A stretch of DNA of 20,688 nt from Bifidobacterium breve (GTDB lineage Bacteria; Actinomycetota; Actinomycetes; S36-B12; UBA5976), in assembly GCA_945861165.1 (NCBI GenBank), contig CAMATO010000010.1, forward strand, positions 1-20,688, given 5' to 3'. Below the pieces are notes generated by a model. It saw nothing but the letters and a program-made list of their open reading frames with translations. It was not told the origin of the DNA and did not search any database. Numbering within the stretch: position 1 is the first letter of the stretch; each line of letters starts with the position of its first letter. The position numbers and the translations under genes are program-made. Shown one piece after another: positions 7,970 through 14,845 of this stretch.

Positions 7970-8815
7970 ATGTCAAACATTGATGTAAAAAGAACTGCCA
8001 AACTATTTATTGGTGGTGCTTTCCCAAGATCTGAATCAGGAAGAACCTATGAAATATTTGACAACAATCAAAGTTTCTTAGCAAACGTTGCCTTAGCTTC
8101 ACGTAAAGATGCCCGCGATGCAGTTGTTGCTGCTAGATCAGCATTTTCAAAATGGTCCGAAGCTACCGCTTATAACCGTGCTCAAGTTTTATATCGAGTT
8201 TCAGAATTAATGCAAGGTCGTCGTGAACAATTTGTAGAAGAGTTAAATTTATGCAGCAAAAGTAATAAACATGCTGAAAATGAAGTTGATGAAGCAATAA
8301 ATTTGATGGTTTGGTTTGCCGGGTGGGCAGACAAAATCGCCATGGTTACCGGATCTAGTAATCCTGTGGCTGGGCCTTTCTTTGATTTTTCAATTCCTGA
8401 ACCAACCGGAGTTGTGGCAGCAATTGCCCCTGACAAATCCCCCCTATTAGGTTTAGTTGAAACAATTGCATCCATTGTGGTCAGCGGAAACTCTGTGGTA
8501 GTTATAGCTTCTGAAACACAACCATTGCCAGCTATTTCCTTGGCTGAAGTTTTAGCAACAAGTGATGTACCTGGTGGAGTTGTCAACATATTGACTGGTT
8601 CCTATAAAGAAATTGCCCCATGGCTTGCCAGTCACCAAGATGTTAACGCAATTGATTTAAGTGGAGTTGAAAGTAAAGCAATAGCACTTGAATTAGAAAA
8701 AGAAGCTGCCATAAATTTGAAACGTGTGCTTCGTCCTAATACTAAAATAGATGGTTTAGCAAGAATTAAGACTTTCTTAGAAACTAAAACTGTGTGGCAC
8801 CCGCGAGGTTTTTAG
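7970..8815 (+). CDS. Catalytically dead half-length ALDH-like protein (ALDH16 C-terminal-domain-like)
   Basis: The 281 residues cover only the N-terminal/NAD-binding part of the ALDH fold and then end. The catalytic domain with the Cys nucleophile and the Glu base are absent. Even the cofactor site is eroded: PWNFP is APDKSP (153-158) and LKPAE is VIASE (178-182), so the lysine is lost. Still recognisable are the LFIGGAFPRSESGRTYEIF start, AGWADK (118-123), EPTGVVAAIAP (144-154) and PGGVVNILTG (201-210). The final segment (LKRVLRPN to VWHPRGF) recalls, from memory, the end of ALDH16 proteins. There is no gap to the active ALDH upstream. Downstream DNA holds no ALDH remnant, so it looks like a genuine short protein rather than a decayed gene, probably a structural partner. 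Its stop overlaps the convergent add stop. Confidence 0.82.
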   Translation: MSNIDVKRTAKLFIGGAFPRSESGRTYEIFDNNQSFLANVALASRKDARDAVVAARSAFSKWSEATAYNRAQVLYRVSELMQGRREQFVEELNLCSKSNKHAENEVDEAINLMVWFAGWADKIAMVTGSSNPVAGPFFDFSIPEPTGVVAAIAPDKSPLLGLVETIASIVVSGNSVVVIASETQPLPAISLAEVLATSDVPGGVVNILTGSYKEIAPWLASHQDVNAIDLSGVESKAIALELEKEAAINLKRVLRPNTKIDGLARIKTFLETKTVWHPRGF

Positions 8816-9918
8816 AACTTTATTCCTAAATCTTGAGCGATTTTGGCATAGGTAGGTTTTATGTTCTCATTGATTAATTTGAGTCTTTGATCAAATGGAA
8901 TAAAAGAACTTTTCATTGCATTTACTGTTAACCATTGCAATTGCTTTAAGGTGAAGCCTAATTCGGTAACTAAAAGTGTCATTTCCTTTGTCATGGTGGT
9001 GTCAGACATCAATCTGTTATCTGTGTTAACAGTTGCCCTAAAACCAAGTTTTGTTAAAACTCCAATGGGATGATCTTTAATACTTTTAGCTGCACCTGTT
9101 TGCACATTTGATGACGGGCAAAGCTCAAGTGGCACTCGGCGATCACGAACATAAGCAGAGAGCTCACCTAATTTTACTTCACCGTTTGTTTGAAAACTTA
9201 AGTCATCAACAATTTTTACCCCGTGACCTAAACGATCTGTGCCACAAATTTGTACCGCTTCCCAAATTGAAGGCAAACCAAATGCTTCACCGGCATGAAT
9301 TGTCATATGAAAATTTGCCCGTCTAACTGCATCAAAAGCATCTAAGTGTCTTGTTGGTGGAAAACCTGCTTCTTTACCTGCGATATCAAAACCAACTACA
9401 CCTTTATCGCGCCACTTAACTGAAAGTTCTGCAATCTCACTTGATCTTGCAGCTGTTCGCATTGCAGTTAATAAAGCTCTCACCACAATTGGTTTACCAT
9501 TTTTGGCCATGGTTTCTTCCCCACGTTGAAAACCTTTAATTACGGCTTCCACGACTTGATCAAGTGTTAATCCTTGATTTTGGTGTAACTCGGGTGCAAA
9601 CCTAATTTCTGCATAAACCACTCCATCATTTGCTAAATCTTCGGCTGCTTCAAAAGCAACTCTTTCTAAGGCAGCTGCTGTTTGCATAACACCAACTGTG
9701 TGAACAAAGGCTTCCAAGTATTTTTCTAACGAACCTGAATCACAATTATCTCTAAACCATTTTGCAAGTGCTACTGGATCTGTGGTTGGAAGATTGCTGT
9801 AACCAAATTCCTCTGCTAATTGTGCAACTGTGGCTGGTCTGACTCCACCATCTAAATGATCGTGCAACAAAACTTTTGGAACCGATTTGATTATTTCTGG
9901 TGTTAACTGCTCAGACAT
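8812..9918 (-). CDS. add: Adenosine deaminase
   Basis: This 368-residue zinc amidohydrolase converts (deoxy)adenosine to (deoxy)inosine plus ammonia. Metal ligands and catalytic residues are all visible: HDHLDG (His19 and His21), IHAGE (His208, Glu211), LGHG (His232) and VNTDN (Asp300), plus the ELCPSSN motif (265-271). Length is normal for bacterial Add. It is the last gene of the nucleoside transporter operon and starts immediately after the ATPase stop (0-nt gap), with GGAG about 11 nt before the ATG. Context: it prepares adenosine for the 6-oxopurine-specific PNP encoded in the convergent operon. Its TAA overlaps the stop codon of the dead-ALDH gene on the other strand (8812-8815). Confidence 0.96.
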   Translation of the reverse strand: MSEQLTPEIIKSVPKVLLHDHLDGGVRPATVAQLAEEFGYSNLPTTDPVALAKWFRDNCDSGSLEKYLEAFVHTVGVMQTAAALERVAFEAAEDLANDGVVYAEIRFAPELHQNQGLTLDQVVEAVIKGFQRGEETMAKNGKPIVVRALLTAMRTAARSSEIAELSVKWRDKGVVGFDIAGKEAGFPPTRHLDAFDAVRRANFHMTIHAGEAFGLPSIWEAVQICGTDRLGHGVKIVDDLSFQTNGEVKLGELSAYVRDRRVPLELCPSSNVQTGAAKSIKDHPIGVLTKLGFRATVNTDNRLMSDTTMTKEMTLLVTELGFTLKQLQWLTVNAMKSSFIPFDQRLKLINENIKPTYAKIAQDLGIKF

Positions 9919-11433
9919 TTAGTTAACGTCTCCACCAGCCATGAGTCTTCCCACTTTATTTCTTTCCGCATCTTTTTGATTTAAAATCGCTACAATTCTT
10001 CCGGCATACATAACTGCCACTCGATCAGCTAACCCTAAAACTTCATCTAATTCAGCCGATACCAATAACACCGCAGATCCAGCATCGCGTGCCGCAACTA
10101 TTTGGTTATGAATAAATTCAATTGAACCCACATCAACACCTCTAGTTGGTTGGGCAGCTATTAATAATTTTGGTCCCCAAATTAATTCTCTTGCAATAAC
10201 AAGTTTTTGTTTATTTCCGCCAGATAAAGAACCAGCTGAAGTGTCAATTGAAGGGGTTCTTACATCAAATTTTTCCACTAATTTAGTAGCCAAAGCCCTA
10301 ATTGCGCCAATTTGTCTTACCCCTGCTTTAGAGAATTCTTTTTCATCAAATCTGTTTAAAACAGAATTATCAGCAATTGAATAGGCCGCAACTAAACCAT
10401 CTTTTTCGCGATCTTCGGGAACATGAGCTACGCCTAATTCATGTATTTTATGAGGACTTAGTTTAGTTACATCTTCATTATTAATTACCACAGTTCCTGA
10501 ATCTATTTTTCTTAATCCTGTTATCGCTTGAACTAGTTCTCTTTGACCATTTCCTTCTACCCCTGCAATTCCAACAATTTCACCAGCTCTAACCTCAAGA
10601 GTTAAGTCTTTTACTGCAGGTAATCTTCTATCATCTCGCACGTTTAAATTCTTCACTTGCAACACATTATTTTTAGGATTGGCTAAATCTTTTTTGACAT
10701 CTAGCACCACACTTCGACCAACCATCATGGTTGCCAAACCTTCTTGATCTGTGTCTTTTGGTCTGGTAGTTCCAACTACTTTGCCATTTCTAAGCACAAC
10801 AACTCGATCTGCAATTGCTAAAACTTCACGAAGTTTATGGGTAATAAAAATTACTCCTACCCCTTTTTCTGCAAAACCTTGCATAACTTTTAATAATTCA
10901 TCTGTTTCTTGGGGAGTTAAAACCGCAGTGGGTTCATCCATAATCAAAATATCTGCTTTACGGTAAAGCATTTTAAGAATTTCAACTCTTTGTTGCATGC
11001 CAACTGGCAAATCTTCAATTCTTGCTTTTGCATCAACTTCTAAACCGTATTTAATTGATAATTCTGTTACTTCTTTTTCAGCAGCAACTAAATCAAATTT
11101 GATTCCTTTAGTTTTTTCTGCTCCTAACACAATATTTTCAGCCACAGTCATAACTGGTACTAATTGAAAATGTTGATGCACCATGCCAATACCTTTAGCA
11201 ATTGCTTCTGCAGGGGAATGAAATTCAACTTTTTGACCCTTGATGAATAACTCTCCACCATCTGAACCATAAAGACCATAAATCATTTTTACTAACGTTG
11301 ATTTACCAGCACCGTTTTCACCTAATAGTGCAAGGATTTCACCCTTTTCAAGTGTTAATGAAACATTGTCATTAGCTAAAACTCCAGGAAACTTTTTTGA
11401 TAAGTTTTTAGCTTCAATCAAATAATCAGTCAA
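9919..11433 (-). CDS. Nucleoside ABC transporter, double-domain ATPase (NupA/NupO type)
   Basis: This 504-residue protein has two fused ABC domains, as in sugar (CUT2) and BmpA-linked nucleoside importers. Domain 1 is complete: Walker A GENGAGKST (38-46), signature-like LPVGMQQR (142-149), and Walker B ILIMDEPT (162-169). Domain 2 has a degenerate P-loop GVEGNGQRE (291-299), a canonical LSGGNKQK (403-410), and AAQPTRG (426-432) in place of the Walker B DEPT. This asymmetry is usual for the family. It starts at TTG 11433, supported by AAGGAAGG (11448-11441) 7 nt upstream, inside the last codons of the preceding permease gene (3-nt gap). It energises uptake of nucleosides captured by the BmpA lipoprotein; specificity for purine versus pyrimidine nucleosides cannot be deduced. 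Confidence 0.94.
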   Translation of the reverse strand: MTDYLIEAKNLSKKFPGVLANDNVSLTLEKGEILALLGENGAGKSTLVKMIYGLYGSDGGELFIKGQKVEFHSPAEAIAKGIGMVHQHFQLVPVMTVAENIVLGAEKTKGIKFDLVAAEKEVTELSIKYGLEVDAKARIEDLPVGMQQRVEILKMLYRKADILIMDEPTAVLTPQETDELLKVMQGFAEKGVGVIFITHKLREVLAIADRVVVLRNGKVVGTTRPKDTDQEGLATMMVGRSVVLDVKKDLANPKNNVLQVKNLNVRDDRRLPAVKDLTLEVRAGEIVGIAGVEGNGQRELVQAITGLRKIDSGTVVINNEDVTKLSPHKIHELGVAHVPEDREKDGLVAAYSIADNSVLNRFDEKEFSKAGVRQIGAIRALATKLVEKFDVRTPSIDTSAGSLSGGNKQKLVIARELIWGPKLLIAAQPTRGVDVGSIEFIHNQIVAARDAGSAVLLVSAELDEVLGLADRVAVMYAGRIVAILNQKDAERNKVGRLMAGGDVN

Positions 11434-11436
11434 CAG

Positions 11437-12429
11437 TTAGCCTTCCTTGGTATAAGGCTGGCCCGCTGCCGCAGGTGGTCTTACTCTTCCTACTGCAACT
11501 GATAACACAATTAATGTCATTACGAAAGGTAATAAGTTAACAAATTGTTGTGGAATATTTATTACTTCATCAGCTTGTAATTGACTAGCGATTGCTGTTG
11601 ATATACCAAAAAATAGTGCTGCAGCAAGAGCTCCCAATGGATTCCATGCACCAAAGATCATGATTGCTAAAGCTAAAAACCCTCGTCCAGCAGTCAATCC
11701 TCGCGCAAATGTTCCAGCAGCTTCTAGCGCTAAGAATGCTCCAGCACAACCCGCTAAAGCTCCAGCAAGAGTCACATTCATCATTCGAACTCTGGTGACA
11801 TTAATTCCTGCGGCATCTGCTGCACTTGGATATTCACCAACTGATCTACTTCTTAAACCCCAACGTGTTTTAAAAATTGCAAAATTTACGGCTAAGACTA
11901 TAAACAGAGTTGCAAGGGCAAATATTCCATTTCTGAAAAACACTGGACCAATTAAAGGAATGTCACTCAAGATTGGGATTGAAACAACAGGCACTAATTG
12001 TGGAAGTGTTTTACCCGGAGCATAAAAAAACGATGTTAATCCTGCAGCAACTATGTTTATAACTACACCGGCAATAATCTGATCCATCTCCCATTTGACC
12101 GCTGCTACAGCTAAGAATCCACCCATTATTAAACCTGCAGCAATACCGATCAACATTCCTATATAAATATTGCCAGTAATCACTGAACCAAAAAAACTAG
12201 CAAAGGCGGACATAAGCATTTGGCCTTCGATGCCTATATTTACAACGCCAGTTCGCTCCCCAATAATTCCCACCATCGCAGCTAAAACTAAAGGAACCGC
12301 GTATCCCCAGCCAAAGACTAAAACTGATGTTGTTTTAATTTCGTCAAGGAAATAGAAAACGTAAGCAATTACCGTCACTAGGCCCAAAGTTATTACTGGT
12401 TTTCTATTGTCCTTAATAAAATCCAACAT
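11437..12429 (-). CDS. Nucleoside ABC transporter permease 2
   Basis: The 330-residue polytopic membrane protein belongs to the BPD_transp_2 family (livH/rbsC-like fold). The diagnostic stretch GERTGVVNIGIEGQMLMSAF (about residues 57-76) is the form seen in the second permease of BmpA-Nup importers (NupC/NupQ type). About 8-9 hydrophobic segments are visible; the C-terminus is polar (GRVRPPAAAGQPYTKEG). The ATG overlaps the stop of permease 1 by one base (TAATG), with GGTGGGG upstream, indicating translational coupling. It should form the heterodimeric channel with permease 1. Confidence 0.93.
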   Translation of the reverse strand: MLDFIKDNRKPVITLGLVTVIAYVFYFLDEIKTTSVLVFGWGYAVPLVLAAMVGIIGERTGVVNIGIEGQMLMSAFASFFGSVITGNIYIGMLIGIAAGLIMGGFLAVAAVKWEMDQIIAGVVINIVAAGLTSFFYAPGKTLPQLVPVVSIPILSDIPLIGPVFFRNGIFALATLFIVLAVNFAIFKTRWGLRSRSVGEYPSAADAAGINVTRVRMMNVTLAGALAGCAGAFLALEAAGTFARGLTAGRGFLALAIMIFGAWNPLGALAAALFFGISTAIASQLQADEVINIPQQFVNLLPFVMTLIVLSVAVGRVRPPAAAGQPYTKEG

Positions 12430-13520
12430 TAGTTACCCCACCCACTTGTAACATTTGCAGATTTTTGAGCTTTTCCTTTAAACAAGTACTTCGCCAAGAT
12501 TGGGGCTGAAACAAGCAACAAAGTAATAGCAAGTAGAACGTCAACGATTTCAGGTTCAATTCCAGTTTCAAACTGCAAAGAAGCACCCCCGGCTCGAAGT
12601 GTTCCAACTAAAATTGCTGCGGGAATTGTGGCCAAAGGATTTGCTCTTGCCAAAAGAGCAATTGTAATTCCATCAAAACCTAATCCTGCATTAAATGCTG
12701 GTTCAAATCGGTAAGTGATTCCTAATGTTTCTATTGCCCCACCAAGTCCTGCCAGGCCACCACTGAGCAACATTCCAGTAACAACCATCAGTTTCATGTT
12801 TATTCCTGCATAAGTTGCCGCAAACTTGTTCTTTCCAACTGTATTAAATCTGAAACCTGCGGTAGTTTTATTAAGCATCCAAGAAACTAATAAGCAGATA
12901 ATTATTGCCAAAATGAAACCAAATGGAATCACTCCGATATTTGGTAACACTGCAGTTTCGGCAATTTTTTTAGTTCTCTGCAATGATTGATCGGGTTCTT
13001 GGAAGGGATTACTTACTAAGTAATCAAGAATTCCAATCGCAATACTATTCAACATAATTGTTGAAATAACCTCGTGCACACCTCTATAAGCCTTTAATAC
13101 ACCAGCTATGCCTGCCCAAAGGGCTCCAACAATTACTCCACAAAATAATGCAACTATGACGTGCAAAATTGGAGGCAAGTTTGTTATGTAAATGCCCGCT
13201 AAAGCGGAAGCTAATGCTGCTGAAATTAATTGACCTTGTGCCCCAATATTAAAAAGTCCAACTCTTAAACCAACTGTTACTGCTAATCCAGCTAAAACTA
13301 GAGGAGTTGTCTTTTGAAAAGTTCTAAGAAGTCCATCGGAATCAAACCATGCTTCTGAAAAAATCGCTCTATATGCAACAAGTGGATTAACACCTTGCAG
13401 GAAAATTAAAATACCGCCCAAAACAAAAGCTACAAAAATTGCAGCAATTGGAACAACGATCGATTGGTTACGAACAAAAAAACCAATTTTGTTATCCATT
13501 TTTGTTTCAGTCAAAGTCAA
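12429..13520 (-). CDS. Nucleoside ABC transporter permease 1
   Basis: The membrane-channel subunit of the BPD_transp_2 family carries GLRVGLFNIGAQGQLISAAL, the counterpart of the GERTG motif in permease 2 (NupB/NupP type). About 8-10 hydrophobic segments are visible. I place the start at TTG 13520 (MTLTETKMDNK, 363 residues) because a strong AGGAGA (13532-13527) lies 6-7 nt upstream. The in-frame ATG at 13535 would contain this Shine-Dalgarno and has none of its own, and ATG 13499 is too far from it. The gene follows bmpA after an 88-nt gap holding a stem-loop, and overlaps permease 2 by one base. Confidence 0.9.
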   Translation of the reverse strand: MTLTETKMDNKIGFFVRNQSIVVPIAAIFVAFVLGGILIFLQGVNPLVAYRAIFSEAWFDSDGLLRTFQKTTPLVLAGLAVTVGLRVGLFNIGAQGQLISAALASALAGIYITNLPPILHVIVALFCGVIVGALWAGIAGVLKAYRGVHEVISTIMLNSIAIGILDYLVSNPFQEPDQSLQRTKKIAETAVLPNIGVIPFGFILAIIICLLVSWMLNKTTAGFRFNTVGKNKFAATYAGINMKLMVVTGMLLSGGLAGLGGAIETLGITYRFEPAFNAGLGFDGITIALLARANPLATIPAAILVGTLRAGGASLQFETGIEPEIVDVLLAITLLLVSAPILAKYLFKGKAQKSANVTSGWGN

Positions 13521-13526
13521 TTGATT

Positions 13527-13532
13527 TCTCCT
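13527..13532 (-). promoter_or_regulatory. Shine-Dalgarno that decides the permease 1 start
   Basis: On the minus strand AGGAGA (13532-13527) is followed 6 nt later by TTG at 13520. It overlaps the second and third codons of the longer reading from ATG 13535, so it cannot serve that start. It is the best ribosome-binding match in this operon after the one of bmpA. Confidence 0.7.
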
Positions 13533-13550
13533 CATCCCCTAATTATGAAA

Positions 13551-13578
13551 GTGGGACGCAATAGAGATTGCGTCCCAC
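13551..13578 (-). promoter_or_regulatory. Stem-loop between bmpA and the permease genes (probable attenuator or mRNA-end stabiliser)
   Basis: GTGGGACGCAAT (13551-13562) and ATTGCGTCCCAC (13567-13578) form a perfect 12-bp stem with a 4-nt loop; A13550/T13579 adds one more pair. On the transcribed (minus) strand it is followed only by a short TTTCATAATT, a weak U-tract. It lies 30 nt after the bmpA stop and 30 nt before the Shine-Dalgarno of permease 1. The position fits partial termination or 3'-end protection that makes the binding lipoprotein more abundant than the membrane subunits, a common arrangement in ABC importer operons. Confidence 0.75.
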
Positions 13579-13608
13579 TAACATTCTGTCCTTAATTAAC
13601 TGATTTGA

Positions 13609-14664
13609 CTAGAGTGTTACACCAGTCTTTATTGAGCCGTCTTTTAGTCCAGCCACAACACCAGCAACTTTGTCTTGAACGTCCATAGGAACGACAGAGG
13701 CAAAATCATGGTAATCAGAAATGCCAGCTGATCCAACAAAGTTTCCGCCAGCAATTGAACCATCAAATGCTTTCTTCACTAAGCCAGTTGTTCCTTCAGT
13801 CAGACCTTTAACTGCTGAAGTAATCAAGCATGGTTGTGCTTCTGGAACAGTGAACCATTGATCAGTGTCAACACCGATACAAAATACTGCTGTTCCTGCA
13901 CCTTCTGCTTTTGCAATTTCAGCTAATGCGCCGTTACCAGTTCCGCCACCTGCACCGAAAATGATGTCTGCACCTTGAGCTAATTGTTTTTTAGCTTCGG
14001 CTGCGCCCCATACAGGATCACCGAAACCGTTATCGGCTGGTGGATGGTAAACAGTTGTCACAGCAACTTTTGGATTTGCTGCTTTGGCACCTGCTTCGAA
14101 ACCTTTAGCAAATAGTTGTACAGGTGCAATTTCTAGACCAAGAACTGAACCAATTTTATTGGTCTTTGTCATTAATCCAGCCAAATAGCCTGCGCCATAA
14201 CCTGCTTGATCTTCAGGGAAAATCAATCCTGTTAAGTTTGCAACTTCTTCTGCTTGGAATTGATCCACACCGATGAACTTGGTGTTTGGATTAGCTTTTG
14301 CTGCAGTAACGGTAGCTTCTGCCATCAAGAAACCAACTGTGACGATAACGTCATAGCTCTTGTCGGTAAATTGTCCCATGTTTGCTGCATAGTCTTTTGT
14401 GTCTGTGGTTTCGATGTACTTATAGAAACCGCCAACTTCTGCTGCTGCTGCCATAGCACCTTCATGTGCGGATTGATTGAATGACTTGTCATCAACCTTG
14501 CCGATATCGGTTACTAAACCAACGCAGAAGCTTTCAGCTGCTGCACAGTTTGAATCATCTAACGCTGCAGCTGTATCTGCTGCTGTGTCTGAGGATCCGC
14601 TACTGCAAGCTGCTAGTACTAACGCAAGAATTGAAATTCCTGCTAATGTGCGCATGCGCTTCAT
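13609..14664 (-). CDS. bmpA: BmpA-family nucleoside-binding lipoprotein of the ABC importer
   Basis: This 351-residue extracytoplasmic substrate-binding protein begins with a lipoprotein signal peptide MKRMRTLAGISILALVLAAC (lipobox LAAC, lipidated Cys20), followed by a Ser/Asp/Ala-rich linker. The mature part shows Bmp/PnrA features: LVTDIGKVDDKSFNQSAHEG (50-69), a GVDQ element after NTKFI, YGAGYLAG, and FGAGGGTGNGALAEIA. The VDDKSFNQ segment contributes to nucleoside binding in PnrA-like proteins. The ATG at 14664 has an excellent GAGGGAG (14680-14674) with 9-nt spacing. It is first in the operon with two permeases, ATPase and add, which supports nucleosides as ligands. Confidence 0.95.
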   Translation of the reverse strand: MKRMRTLAGISILALVLAACSSGSSDTAADTAAALDDSNCAAAESFCVGLVTDIGKVDDKSFNQSAHEGAMAAAAEVGGFYKYIETTDTKDYAANMGQFTDKSYDVIVTVGFLMAEATVTAAKANPNTKFIGVDQFQAEEVANLTGLIFPEDQAGYGAGYLAGLMTKTNKIGSVLGLEIAPVQLFAKGFEAGAKAANPKVAVTTVYHPPADNGFGDPVWGAAEAKKQLAQGADIIFGAGGGTGNGALAEIAKAEGAGTAVFCIGVDTDQWFTVPEAQPCLITSAVKGLTEGTTGLVKKAFDGSIAGGNFVGSAGISDYHDFASVVPMDVQDKVAGVVAGLKDGSIKTGVTL

Positions 14665-14803
14665 TAACTAGTGCTCCCTCTTTTTATTTTTCGCCCCATT
14701 TTGGGAACGTTTGAGTATCAGTAGTTTTCACCGCCGATAGAGAAGACACTACGCCAAATATGGGGAAATAATTCTATATTTATGGGTGAATTTGATTACG
14801 TGA

Positions 14804-14817
14804 TGAAAGCGTTATGA
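14804..14817. promoter_or_regulatory. LacI-family-like operator and 11-bp-spaced direct repeat upstream of bmpA
   Basis: TGAAAGCGTTATGA (14804-14817) differs at one position from the TGNAANCGNWNNCA pattern known for CcpA/LacI-type operators and has the central CG. The same stretch consists of two near-identical decamers, CGTGATGAAA (14799-14808) and CGTTATGAAA (14810-14819), set 11 bp apart, one helical turn. It lies in the 181-bp gap between deoA and bmpA, about 140-160 nt before the bmpA ATG. Binding by a LacI-type regulator is inference; no regulator gene is in the window. Confidence 0.35.
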
Positions 14818-14845
14818 AACTTCTGTTACTAGTGTGAACTGAGTT

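Noticed and set aside
7970..8815. Second ALDH as a recent frameshifted pseudogene
   Set aside because: No ALDH catalytic-domain remnant follows in any frame (add occupies the opposite strand at once), and the active-site residues are eroded within a clean reading frame, as in non-catalytic ALDH16 domains.
11660..12025. Plus-strand open frame opposite permease 2
   Set aside because: The Ala/Pro/Lys-rich translation is the complement of transmembrane codons of the real permease and resembles no protein.
14694..14705. CCCCATTTTGGG hairpin in the bmpA leader as a terminator or attenuator
   Set aside because: The stem is only three perfect pairs with a mismatch and has no adequate loop or U-tract, so it is not convincing as a structure.
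14477..14714. Small plus-strand frames opposite the bmpA start, reaching into its leader
   Set aside because: They are complements of the signal peptide and linker codons, with no ribosome-binding site or conservation cue.
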